A stretch of DNA of 39,463 bases, from assembly GCF_009807095.1 (NCBI RefSeq), contig NZ_WUCC01000017.1:1-39463 (forward strand), given 5' to 3'. This DNA is from Rathayibacter sp. VKM Ac-2754. Lineage in GTDB: Bacteria; Actinomycetota; Actinomycetes; Actinomycetales; Microbacteriaceae. Of this stretch, positions 1 to 7,267 are shown in pieces. The notes below the pieces were generated by a model. That model had not been told where the DNA came from. It did no database searches and was given only the letters and a program-made list of their open reading frames with translations. Position numbers and translations under genes: made by a program. Positions within the stretch are counted from its first letter, which is position 1. Each line of letters opens with the position of its first letter.

Positions 1-302
1 CGGCGCCGCTGGCCGTCGACTCCGACCTGCTCGGCGCGGCGGCCCGTGCCGACGCGAGCGCCGCCGCCGGGCGCCTGCGCCTCCCCGTGCTCGTGGTCGG
101 CTGCAGTGCCGACTCCGTCGTCGGCATCGAGGGCGCGGAGGCGCTGCTCGGCGCGATCGACGACGCCCGCTACGCCGTGGTCGACTCGGGCCACGCGGTG
201 CTCGCCGAGCGCCCCGCCGAGCTGCTCGCCCTGCTCGAGCACTTCCTCGCCGACCCGCACGGCGACCCCGCCGGCTCGGTGCTCCCCCGGATGACGGTCT
301 GA
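1..302 (+). CDS. alpha/beta hydrolase, C-terminal part (partial)
   Basis: The open frame enters from the left edge (first full codon at base 3), so only the last 99 residues are visible. What remains fits the end of an alpha/beta-hydrolase fold: a strand ending V-V-G-C-S-A-D-S-V-V, the usual place of the acid residue, then a strand followed by D-S-G-H-A-V-L, where the histidine sits like the catalytic His, then a helix rich in A-E-L-L-A-L-L. The nucleophile elbow lies outside the window. The stop overlaps the start of the flavin monooxygenase (TGATG at 300-304), so the two are translated together. A hydrolase beside a Baeyer-Villiger-type enzyme would suit cleavage of the ester or lactone product; this is inference from context. 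Confidence 0.7.
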   Translation, partial: APLAVDSDLLGAAARADASAAAGRLRLPVLVVGCSADSVVGIEGAEALLGAIDDARYAVVDSGHAVLAERPAELLALLEHFLADPHGDPAGSVLPRMTV

Positions 303-1753
303 TGGACGTCGACGTCCTGATCGTCGGCGCCGGCTTCGCGGGGATCGGTGCGGCGACCCGCCTCGCGCGCCGGGGCGGCGCCTCCTTCGCGGTGCTCGAG
401 CGCGCCGAGCGCATCGGCGGGACCTGGCGCGACAACGACTACCCGAACGTCTCGTGCGACATCCCCTCGCACCTCTACTCGTACTCGTTCGCCCCGGAGC
501 CGGACTGGTCGGCGTTCTACGCGCCCGGCGCCGAGATCCAGGCCTACCTCGAGCGCGTCGTCGAGCGGGAGCGGCTCACCCCGCACCTGAGGCTCGGCAC
601 CGACGTGCTCGAGATGGCCTTCGACGAGTCGGCGCAGCGCTGGCGCGTGGAGACGTCGCGGGGCCGCTACCGGGCGGCGGTGCTCGTCGTCTGCGCCGGG
701 CGGCTGTCGGAGCCGCGACTGCCTCCGGTCCCCGGTCTCGACGCCTTCTCAGGCCCCGCCTTCCACTCCGCTCGCTGGCGGCACGACGTCGACCTCGACG
801 GAGCACGGGTCGGCATCGTCGGCTCGGGCGCCTCCGCGGTGCAGATCGTGCCGCACCTGGCCGAGCGTGCCGCCTCCGTGGTGCTCTTCCAGCGCTCGGC
901 CCCCTACGTCGTCCCGCGCCGCAACCGCGAATACCCCCTGGAGGAGCGCCGCACGCTCGCCCGCGTGCCCGGCGCGCTCTCGCGGCTCCGCGAAGAGCTG
1001 TTCTGGCGGGCCGAGCTCGGCTTCGCCGGCCGCGTCGGCGTGCCCACCGCGATCGACCGGCTGCGGGCGGAGGCGCTCGGCCACCTCGCCGCGCAGGTCG
1101 CCGATCCCGGACTCCGCGCCGCGCTCACCCCCGACTACGAGATCGGCTGCAAGCGCGTGCTGCTCTCGGACGACTACTACCCCGCGCTGACGCAGCCGCA
1201 CGTGCAGGTGTCCCCGAGCCCTCTCCGCCGCGTCGAGGGCTCGTCGGCGATCGGCGACGACGGCGTCGCGCACGAGGTCGACGTGCTGGTCTTCGCGACC
1301 GGCTTCCACTCGACGCGGCCGCCCTTCGCTCGACGGATCCGCGGCCGCGGCGGCCTGCTCCTCGCCGACCGCTGGGCCGAGGGCATGTCGGCCTACGACT
1401 CGACCGCCGTCCACGGCTTCCCGAACCTCTTCGTGATCAACGGGCCGAACGCGAGCCTCGGCCACAACTCCGCGATCCACATGATCGAGACGCAGGTCGA
1501 CTACGTGCTCGCCGCCCTCGACCACCGCGATGCGGCCGGGATCGACGTGCTCGAGGTGACCGCCGAGGCCGAGGCCGCCTCCGTCGCGCGGGTCGACGCT
1601 CTGAGCGCCGACACGGTCTGGACCAACGGCGGCTGCGAGAGCTGGTACGTCGACGCCGAGAGCCGCCGGCTGACGCTGCTGTGGCCCGACTTCGCGTTCG
1701 CGTTCCGCGAGGAGCTCGGCCGCTTCGACCCGGCGGCGTACGCGCCGGCCTAG
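302..1753 (+). CDS. FAD-dependent monooxygenase, Baeyer-Villiger type
   Basis: A 483-residue class B flavoprotein monooxygenase, expected to use FAD, NADPH and O2 to oxidise ketones to esters or lactones. The FAD Rossmann motif G-A-G-F-A-G is at residues 9-14, followed by E-R-A and the G-G-T-W-R stretch typical of these enzymes. The Baeyer-Villiger fingerprint F-x-G-x-x-x-H-x-x-x-W is at 149-159, ending W-R-H-D rather than W-P/D. The second dinucleotide motif G-S-G-A-S-A begins at 174. An F-A-T-G-F motif near residue 335 is the usual flavin-binding ATG turn. Length is typical for the family. The start ATG overlaps the stop of the upstream hydrolase, indicating coupling. The substrate cannot be read from the sequence; N-hydroxylating relatives are a weaker alternative. 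Confidence 0.88.
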   Translation: MDVDVLIVGAGFAGIGAATRLARRGGASFAVLERAERIGGTWRDNDYPNVSCDIPSHLYSYSFAPEPDWSAFYAPGAEIQAYLERVVERERLTPHLRLGTDVLEMAFDESAQRWRVETSRGRYRAAVLVVCAGRLSEPRLPPVPGLDAFSGPAFHSARWRHDVDLDGARVGIVGSGASAVQIVPHLAERAASVVLFQRSAPYVVPRRNREYPLEERRTLARVPGALSRLREELFWRAELGFAGRVGVPTAIDRLRAEALGHLAAQVADPGLRAALTPDYEIGCKRVLLSDDYYPALTQPHVQVSPSPLRRVEGSSAIGDDGVAHEVDVLVFATGFHSTRPPFARRIRGRGGLLLADRWAEGMSAYDSTAVHGFPNLFVINGPNASLGHNSAIHMIETQVDYVLAALDHRDAAGIDVLEVTAEAEAASVARVDALSADTVWTNGGCESWYVDAESRRLTLLWPDFAFAFREELGRFDPAAYAPA

Positions 1754-1798
1754 CCGGGTGCCCCTGGTCGCTGCCGGCTCCCTCGCCTCTGGCGGGCC

Positions 1799-1863
1799 CG
1801 ATCGATCCGTCACGAACGACCCGTCCGAGTCGGCTGCACGGTGATTCTCCGACGGATCGATCG
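1799..1863. repeat. 65-bp dyad element with 13-bp arms
   Basis: CGATCGATCCGTC at 1799-1811 is perfectly complementary to GACGGATCGATCG at 1851-1863, with a 39-base spacer. The left arm continues into a 19-base stretch (GATCGATCCGTCACGAACG) that recurs with one mismatch at 16340-16358 in another dyad of nearly the same size. It lies between the monooxygenase and the three-domain fusion gene. It could be an intergenic repeat family or a pair of binding sites. The large spacer argues against a simple terminator. Confidence 0.6.
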
Positions 1864-1930
1864 CGACGTGCGGACGGCACAGCGAGGCGCGATCATGGAC
1901 CCACCCGATCCCCGCACGACAGGACTCCGC

Positions 1931-4789
1931 ATGCCGTCCGACTTCTCCGCGCCGCCGCCCCCGCCCGCCCTCGACCACGACGTCGCCGCCGCGTTCCTGC
2001 GCAAGCGCTACGGGCTGAAGGGCCGCCTGAGCGATCTCGGCAGCAACCAGGACCGCAACATGCTCGTCGAGGCGGGCGAGGAGCACTTCCTCCTGAAGGT
2101 CGCGAACCCGGCCACGCCGGCCGGCGTCGTCGCGGCGCAGACGGAGGCGATGGCGCACCTGGCCGAGCGCCTCGACGGCGTCCGGATCCCGCGGGTCCTC
2201 GCCGACCGCAAGGGGCGCACGCGCCGTGCGATCGAGCTCGACGGGACGCCCGCGATCGCCCGGGTCCTCGACTTCGTCCCCGGCCGCACGCTCTCCGGCT
2301 CGGGCTACCTCTCCCCCGCCGTCGTGCGCGCGATGGGCTCGCTCGCCGCGCGGATCGACATCGCCCTCGCCGACCAGCCGCTGACGGACCTGGAGGACAC
2401 GGGGCAGTGGGACCTGCGGAACGCCGCGGACGTCGTCGAGGCGCTCCTCCCGCGGGTGCCTCGGCGGGTGGCGCGGGTGATCCGCGAGGCGGTGGCGGGC
2501 GCTCGCGCGGTCGTCGATCCGCTCGCCGACGCGCTGCCGGTGCAGCTGATCCACGGCGATCTGACCGACGACAACGTGGTGGTCGGGGCGGGTCCCCTCC
2601 CCGACGGAGTGATCGACTTCGGTGATCTCGGCGCGGGCTGGGCGGTCGGCGAGCTCGCGGTCACGCTGTCGTCGCTGCTGCACCACGCCGACGCGTCGGC
2701 GCCCACGGTGCTCCGCGCGGCGGCCGCCTACGACGCCGAGCGCCCGCTCTCGGGCGCCGAGGTCGACGTGCTCTGGCCGCTCGTCGTCCTCCGCGCCGCG
2801 GTGCTCGTCGTCAGTGCGCACGACGTCCTCGCGCAGGATCCGGGCAACGACTACGCCCGCGAGAACCTCGAGCACGAGAACCTGATCCTCGAGCGCGCGA
2901 CCGCCGCACCGCTGCCGGTGCTGCAGGCCCTCGTCCGCCGGGCTCTCGGCCGCGAGGCTCCGGCGCCGATCCTCGCCGCCTCCGCTCGCATGCTCGACGT
3001 CGATCCGACCGTCGTCGACCTCTCCCCCGAGAGCGCCGCCCTCGACGACGGGCGCTGGCTCGACGACGACGCCGAGAGCGCGCTCGCCCGCGCGGTGCCC
3101 GGAGCCGCCCTCCTCCGGTACGGCGAGCGCCGCCTGACCCGCGCCCGCCCGCACGCGGCGCACGAGCCCGCGACCACGGCGCTGGGCGTCGAGCTGCACC
3201 TCGCGGAGCCGTCGACGCTCGTCGCCCCGGTCGACGGCGAGCTCGTGGCGGGCGGTCCCGGCACGCTCACCCTGCTCACCGCCGACGTCCGGCTGGTGCT
3301 CGACGGAGTCGACGCGACGGCCGTCGGCACCGTCGCGGCCGGAGAGACGATCGGCACCGCCTCCCGGATCCTCCGCGCCCAGGCCCTGCCCCGCTCGCTC
3401 GACGACGCGCCGTGTTTCGCCGAGCCCGCGTGGGCCGACGCGTGGCTCGACGTCCTGATCGACCCGACGCCTCTCCTCCTGGGCCGCGCCGTCCCCGCCC
3501 CGCAGCCCGACCGCGGCATCCTCGAGCGCCGCGTCGCGCACCTCGCCGACGTGCAGGAGCACTACTTCGACTCACCGCCCACGATGCTCCGCGGCTGGCG
3601 CGAGCACCTGGTCGACGACTCCGGTCGCGTGCACCTCGACGTGCTCAACAACGTCTCGTCGATCGGGCACGGGCACCCCTTGCTCGCCGAGCGCGTCGAG
3701 CGGCAGTGGCGGCTGCTCAACACCAACTCGCGCTTCTCGTACCCGGCGATCGGCGAGTTCTGCGAGCGGCTCGCGGCGCTGCTGCCCGAGGGGCTCGACT
3801 CCGTCCTCCTGGTCAACAGCGGGACGGAGGCGGCCGACCTCGCCCTGCGCCTCGCCCGCGCCTGGTCGGGTCGCGACGACGTCCTCGCGGTCCGGGAGGC
3901 GTACCACGGCTGGTCCGGGCTCTCCGACGCCGTCTCCACCTCCGTCGCCGACAACCCCGACGCGCTCGCGACGCGGCCGCCGTGGGTGCACACCCTCGAC
4001 GCGCCCAACAGCTACCGGGGCGCCCACCGCGGTGCCGACGCGCATCACTACGCGGCGGAGGCGGTCGAGCGCATCCACGCGCTGGCCGCGGCGGGCACTC
4101 CCGCGGGGGCGCTGATCGCCGAGGCCTACTACGGCAACGCGGGCGGCATCCCGCTGCCCGACGGCTACCTGGCGGCGGTGTACCCGGCGGTCCGCGAGCA
4201 CGGCGGGCTCTGCATCGCCGATGAGGTGCAGGTCGGCTACGGGCGCCTCGGCGAGTGGTTCTGGGGGTTCGAGCAGCAGGGCGTGGTCCCCGATGTGGTG
4301 GCCGTCGCCAAGGCGATGGGGAACGGGCATCCGCTCGGCGCCGTGATCACCACCCGCGAGATCGCCGAGCACTACCGCTCGCAGGGCTACTTCTTCTCCT
4401 CCGCGGGAGGCAGCCCGGTCAGCTCGGTGGTCGGCCTCACCGTGCTCGACGTCATCGAGGGCGAGCAGCTGCAGCAGAACGCTCTCGTCGCGGGCGCGCA
4501 CCTGCGCGCGCGGCTCGAGGAGCTCGCCGGCCGGCACCCGCTGATCGGCGCGGTGCACGGCCACGGCCTCTACCTCGGCCTCGAGCTGGTGCGCGACCGC
4601 GAGACGCTCGAGCCGGCGACGGAGGAGACGCGCGCGATCTGCGAGCGCCTCCGCGAGCGCGGCGTGATCGTGCAGCCCACCTCCGACAGGCAGTGCGTGC
4701 TCAAGATCAAGCCGCCGCTGTGCTTCTCGCTCGAGAGCGCCGACTTCTTCGCCGACCAGCTCGACGAGGTGCTGACGACGGGGTGGTGA
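1931..4789 (+). CDS. kinase / M23-like / class III aminotransferase-fold fusion protein
   Basis: A 952-residue protein with three parts. Residues about 15-330 are an aminoglycoside-phosphotransferase/hydroxylysine-kinase-like fold, with H-G-D-L-x-x-D-N (His208) and the metal-binding D-F-G-D (Asp229). Residues about 390-490 look like an M23 peptidase beta-barrel that has lost its metal ligands: the usual H-x-G-x-D is A-L-G-V-E and no later H-x-H is present. Residues about 520-950 are a class III PLP enzyme with N-S-G-T-E-A, D-E-V-Q-V-G-Y-G-R and the PLP lysine in A-K-A-M-G-N-G (Lys794). Vertebrate homologues of the two outer parts are hydroxylysine kinase and the phospho-lyases acting on phosphohydroxylysine or phosphoethanolamine. 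A kinase plus phospho-lyase on an amino alcohol is therefore the best guess. The start at 1931 has AGGA six bases upstream; ATG 1895 and GTG 1841 are in-frame alternatives. Confidence 0.85.
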   Translation: MPSDFSAPPPPPALDHDVAAAFLRKRYGLKGRLSDLGSNQDRNMLVEAGEEHFLLKVANPATPAGVVAAQTEAMAHLAERLDGVRIPRVLADRKGRTRRAIELDGTPAIARVLDFVPGRTLSGSGYLSPAVVRAMGSLAARIDIALADQPLTDLEDTGQWDLRNAADVVEALLPRVPRRVARVIREAVAGARAVVDPLADALPVQLIHGDLTDDNVVVGAGPLPDGVIDFGDLGAGWAVGELAVTLSSLLHHADASAPTVLRAAAAYDAERPLSGAEVDVLWPLVVLRAAVLVVSAHDVLAQDPGNDYARENLEHENLILERATAAPLPVLQALVRRALGREAPAPILAASARMLDVDPTVVDLSPESAALDDGRWLDDDAESALARAVPGAALLRYGERRLTRARPHAAHEPATTALGVELHLAEPSTLVAPVDGELVAGGPGTLTLLTADVRLVLDGVDATAVGTVAAGETIGTASRILRAQALPRSLDDAPCFAEPAWADAWLDVLIDPTPLLLGRAVPAPQPDRGILERRVAHLADVQEHYFDSPPTMLRGWREHLVDDSGRVHLDVLNNVSSIGHGHPLLAERVERQWRLLNTNSRFSYPAIGEFCERLAALLPEGLDSVLLVNSGTEAADLALRLARAWSGRDDVLAVREAYHGWSGLSDAVSTSVADNPDALATRPPWVHTLDAPNSYRGAHRGADAHHYAAEAVERIHALAAAGTPAGALIAEAYYGNAGGIPLPDGYLAAVYPAVREHGGLCIADEVQVGYGRLGEWFWGFEQQGVVPDVVAVAKAMGNGHPLGAVITTREIAEHYRSQGYFFSSAGGSPVSSVVGLTVLDVIEGEQLQQNALVAGAHLRARLEELAGRHPLIGAVHGHGLYLGLELVRDRETLEPATEETRAICERLRERGVIVQPTSDRQCVLKIKPPLCFSLESADFFADQLDEVLTTGW

Positions 4790-4792
4790 GAG

Positions 4793-4848
4793 AACCCCGG
4801 AGCGTCGAGGCGGCCAGGGAGCGCGGGCTCCCTCGACGGTCCGGGGTT
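4793..4848 (+). terminator. strong hairpin after the fusion gene
   Basis: AACCCCGGAGCGTCGAGG (4793-4810) pairs with 4831-4848 with one mismatch in 18, and an inner AGGGAGC/GCTCCCT can extend the fold. It starts four bases after the stop codon of the fusion gene. There is no T-run, as is common for terminators in high-GC actinobacteria. Confidence 0.75.
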
Positions 4849-4910
4849 GCCTCGGTGCCGGCGCCACCAGCGGTCGCCGGGGCGTCGGCCGGCCGGGGAT
4901 AATCGGAGGC

Positions 4911-5408
4911 ATGCGAGAAGACGACGATGTCGATCTGGTGATCGACGCATGGGCCGACGCCCTGCCCGATCTCGACTTCGCGCCGCTCGACGTCGTCTCG
5001 CGGCTGCGGCGCCTCAGCCCGCGCGTGCAGGAGATCCGCCGCCAGTCCTTCGCGGCCAGCGACCTCGCGCCGTGGGAGTTCGAGCTGCTCTCGATCCTGC
5101 GGCAGGCCGGCGCGAGCGGGATGACCCCGTCGGTCCTCTCCCTCCGCCTCGGCATCTCGAGCGGCAATCTCGCGAGCCGGGTCGACCGGCTGGGCGCCCG
5201 CGGCCTCGTGGTGCGCGAGCAGAACGCGGCCGACTCGCGGAGCAAGATCGTCTCGCTCACCCCGCGCGGCTCCAAGCGCGTCGACGAGGCGATGCGCCAC
5301 CTCGTCGCCGCCGAGGGCGAGGTGCTCGCGAACCTCGACGCGCGGCAGATGTCGGTGCTCATCGAGTGCCTGCGCACCATCAGCGACACGCTCGACCACC
5401 TCGACTGA
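4911..5408 (+). CDS. MarR-family transcriptional regulator
   Basis: 165 residues with the MarR layout: an N-terminal dimerisation helix, then a winged helix-turn-helix at about residues 58-120. The recognition region is L-S-L-R-L-G-I-S-S-G-N-L-A-S-R-V-D-R-L, followed by a wing containing D-S-R-S-K and then L-T-P-R-G, all family hallmarks. A long C-terminal helix completes the dimer interface. GGAGG stands just before ATG 4911, and GATAAT (4898-4903) is a plausible -10 seven bases before the start, so initiation may be nearly leaderless. MarR proteins usually respond to phenolic or other small ligands and often control neighbours; which neighbour is unclear, because a terminator separates it from the upstream gene. 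Confidence 0.88.
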   Translation: MREDDDVDLVIDAWADALPDLDFAPLDVVSRLRRLSPRVQEIRRQSFAASDLAPWEFELLSILRQAGASGMTPSVLSLRLGISSGNLASRVDRLGARGLVVREQNAADSRSKIVSLTPRGSKRVDEAMRHLVAAEGEVLANLDARQMSVLIECLRTISDTLDHLD

Positions 5409-5453
5409 CGCGGCGCTCACCCGTACGCCCGCGTACCTGGGAGGTCAACCCCG

Positions 5454-5482
5454 TTCGCCCGCCCGGTCCCGCGACATAGCGT
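5454..5482 (+). promoter_or_regulatory. putative promoter of the 5541 gene
   Basis: TTCGCC (5454-5459), 17 bases, then TAGCGT (5477-5482), a typical high-GC actinobacterial -10. Transcription would start near 5489, which excludes the in-frame GTG at 5481 as the start of the downstream gene. Confidence 0.4.
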
Positions 5483-5540
5483 GAGCGAGCACGGTCGAGG
5501 CGGAAGCCACCCGTGCACGATGCACGCGAAAGAGCGCAAC

Positions 5541-5768
5541 ATGCCACAGATCCCCAGCATCCAGCCCGCACGGTGGAGCCGGAACGGGGTCAGGATCGTC
5601 GTCGTCCCCGGAGCAGAGCTGCCCCGGTTCCGACTCGAGATCGACCCCTGCCTCGCCGTCGACCCGCGCCTCGTCCCGGGCGACCTGTTCAGCACCGTCG
5701 AGGACGCCGAGCGCGCTGCCGAGGCGGCCGCCTCCCGACTGGTGCGGCGCCTCCCCGTCAGCTCCTGA
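5541..5768 (+). CDS. small hypothetical protein (75 aa)
   Basis: A 75-residue product that I do not recognise. It has a beta-rich first half (V-R-I-V-V-V-P-G, then F-R-L-E-I-D) and a C-terminal alanine-rich helix (V-E-D-A-E-R-A-A-E-A-A-A), with no signal peptide or membrane segment. ATG 5541 has a weak purine stretch (AAAGAG) six bases upstream; ATG 5520 is an in-frame alternative. GTG 5481 overlaps the putative -10 and is unlikely. Its last 11 bases overlap the 3' end of the convergent DUF429 gene. The codon pattern is normal for this genome, supporting a real gene. Confidence 0.6.
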   Translation: MPQIPSIQPARWSRNGVRIVVVPGAELPRFRLEIDPCLAVDPRLVPGDLFSTVEDAERAAEAAASRLVRRLPVSS

Positions 5769-6501
5769 CCAGCGCGTCGAGCGGCCCGGTCGGGAGCGCG
5801 ATCCAGCCCTCGGCCTCGGCCGCCTCCCGCAGATGCCCGGGGACGGGCAGCGTGTCGCCCAGCGCGTGCGCCCGGGCGTTGAGCGCAGCGATCACCGCAT
5901 CGAAGGCGTCGTTCGAGCGCGCCATCAGGGCGAGCGTCCCGGCGGAGGCGTCGAGCCACGGAGCGGCGCGCCGGAGCGCCTCCAGGGCGAGCGCCACCGC
6001 CTCCGGGCGCGTCTTGTAGCCGGTCGTGTCGATGCGCCAGTGGCGCAGCGCCGCCGCCGGATAGGCCTCGACGAGCCGCCCACCGCCCGAGCGGTCGACG
6101 TCCTCGCCCGCGGCGGCGAACGCCTCGAGCAGCTCGGCGCACCGCATCGCGGTCATCCCGAGCCGGTCGGTCGAGACGCTGAGCGGCCAGCGACCGGTCA
6201 CCTCCCGCGCGGCCCGATCGGTCTCCCGATAGGCGAGGCGGCGCCGCCAGTCGCGCCCGGCGAGGGTGCGGGGAGCGACCTCGCGGCGGGTGTGGGCCGA
6301 GACGAACGCCGCGAACTCCAGCGGCCAGCCGAACGCGCAGTCGATGCCGATCGTCGTCGCCGTGCGCGAGAGTGCCACGATCTCCTCGTCCCCCGCGCCG
6401 AGGGAGAGGGAGGCGATGCGCGCGCGTCCGCCCGACCAGTCGACGGCGGCCAGCGCCGTCCGGACCGGCTCGGCAGCGAGGTCGACACCGATCGTCAGCA
6501 T
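5758..6501 (-). CDS. DUF429 domain protein (RNase H-like fold)
   Basis: A 247-residue protein matching the DUF429 family, predicted to have an RNase H-like fold. The N-terminal strand contains the conserved acidic residue in T-I-G-V-D-L-A-A-E-P. A second motif, I-G-I-D-C-A-F-G-W-P, comes near residue 55. Further conserved features are R-x-T-D, R-L-G-M-T-A, E-A-Y-P-A-A-A-L and Y-K, and near the C-terminus S-N-D-A-F-D-A-V-I-A-A. No enzymatic activity is firmly established for the family. The start ATG 6501 has TAGCCT six bases upstream, so the mRNA is probably leaderless. It is divergent from the Pr6Pr gene with only 33 bp between the two start codons. Confidence 0.85.
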   Translation of the reverse strand: MLTIGVDLAAEPVRTALAAVDWSGGRARIASLSLGAGDEEIVALSRTATTIGIDCAFGWPLEFAAFVSAHTRREVAPRTLAGRDWRRRLAYRETDRAAREVTGRWPLSVSTDRLGMTAMRCAELLEAFAAAGEDVDRSGGGRLVEAYPAAALRHWRIDTTGYKTRPEAVALALEALRRAAPWLDASAGTLALMARSNDAFDAVIAALNARAHALGDTLPVPGHLREAAEAEGWIALPTGPLDALVRS

Positions 6502-6534
6502 CGGATCAGGCTAGCCCGCCGCTACGCTCGAGCG
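6502..6534. promoter_or_regulatory. compact divergent leaderless promoter pair
   Basis: The 33 bp between the two start codons read symmetrically. On the minus strand TAGCCT (6508-6513) lies six bases before ATG 6501. On the plus strand TACGCT (6523-6528) lies six bases before ATG 6535. The spacing fits transcription starting at the first base of each start codon. Each -35 region would lie inside the opposite gene or its -10, so the two promoters should interfere with each other. Confidence 0.6.
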
Positions 6535-7146
6535 ATGACGCCATCCCCCGCCACGGGATCACGCGGGGGCATCGCCGCCCTCCGGATCGTCGTCGCCCTG
6601 ACCGTGCTCACCGCCGTCGCCGCAACGGCCGTCGACACGGCGTCGCGCACTCCGTTGCTCCCGTTCAACTTCTTCGGCTTCTTCACCATCCAGGGCAACA
6701 TCCTGCTGGCGGTGATCCTGCTGACGACCGCCCTGACCGGCCGGAGCCTCGCCCTCGCCCGCGGTGCGGCCACGAGCTACATCGTCGTCGTCGGCCTCGT
6801 CTACAACACGCTGCTCGTGGGCCTCGCCGGCGGAGTCGCACTCCCCTGGGCGAACACGGTCATGCACCTGCTCTTCCCGATCTACGGACTGCTCGACTGG
6901 ATCCTGTTCGCCGATCGCCCGCCGCTGCCCTGGCGCCGGCTCCCGCTCGTGATCGTGTACCCGCTCGTCTGGCTCGCCGTGGTTCTCGTGCGCGGGGCGA
7001 CGGACGGCTGGGTGCCGTACCCGTTCCTCGATCCCGCGACCGGGTACGGCACCGTCGCGGTGTACGTCGTCGTGATCGCGGTCGTCTTCCTCCTCGCGGG
7101 CGCGCTGGTCTGGGCGCTCAGCCGGGTGCGGCTGCTCCGGATCTGA
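6535..7146 (+). CDS. Pr6Pr-family integral membrane protein
   Basis: A 203-residue polytopic membrane protein with about six hydrophobic segments. The first is near residues 12-35. The family signature F-N-F-F-G-F-F-T-I-Q-G-N lies at about 45-57. Later segments carry P-W-A-N-T-V-M-H and P-I-Y-G-L-L-D-W-I-L-F, and the last hydrophobic segment ends in W-A-L-S-R-V-R. This pattern matches the actinobacterial Pr6Pr family, whose function is unknown. ATG 6535 is chosen because of the promoter hexamer six bases upstream and because the open frame further upstream is antisense to the DUF429 gene. A GGGGCCCC repeat follows the stop. Confidence 0.82.
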   Translation: MTPSPATGSRGGIAALRIVVALTVLTAVAATAVDTASRTPLLPFNFFGFFTIQGNILLAVILLTTALTGRSLALARGAATSYIVVVGLVYNTLLVGLAGGVALPWANTVMHLLFPIYGLLDWILFADRPPLPWRRLPLVIVYPLVWLAVVLVRGATDGWVPYPFLDPATGYGTVAVYVVVIAVVFLLAGALVWALSRVRLLRI

Positions 7147-7147
7147 C

Positions 7148-7179
7148 GGGGCCCCGTTCTGGGGCCCCGTTCTGGGGCC
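7148..7179 (+). repeat. GGGGCCCCGTTCT tandem repeat / hairpin
   Basis: Two exact 13-bp copies (7148-7160 and 7161-7173) plus the first six bases of a third begin one base after the Pr6Pr stop codon. Each unit contains the palindrome GGGGCCCC, so the RNA can form GGGGCCCC-loop-GGGGCCCC. It probably acts as the transcription terminator. Confidence 0.6.
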
Positions 7180-7267
7180 ACGCGTGCAGGTCCGCTCGAG
7201 AACGGGCTCCCCTAGCGTCGGCAGCGGCGGCCCCCACCGCCGACCCCCGACCGAGAGCGGTTCCCCC

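Noticed and set aside
1757-1768. Match of about 11 bases to the 3' end of tRNA-Arg (33875-33885), considered as a second attachment site
   Set aside because: Too short and too far away to exceed chance in GC-rich DNA, and no integrase is present.
1841-1930. Upstream GTG 1841 start for the three-domain fusion
   Set aside because: No ribosome binding site, and the added residues fall within the dyad repeat. ATG 1931 has AGGA at good spacing; ATG 1895 remains possible.
749-3562. 937-residue open frame on the minus strand, plus several other long antisense frames (for example 22610-24373 and 36952-38883)
   Set aside because: They lie opposite genes with clear families, have charge-rich low-complexity translations full of Arg/Asp/Val/Glu, and arise from the high G/C at third positions of the real genes.
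5833-6534. In-frame N-terminal extension of the Pr6Pr membrane protein
   Set aside because: It runs antisense through the DUF429 gene; ATG 6535 with its promoter hexamer gives the normal family length.
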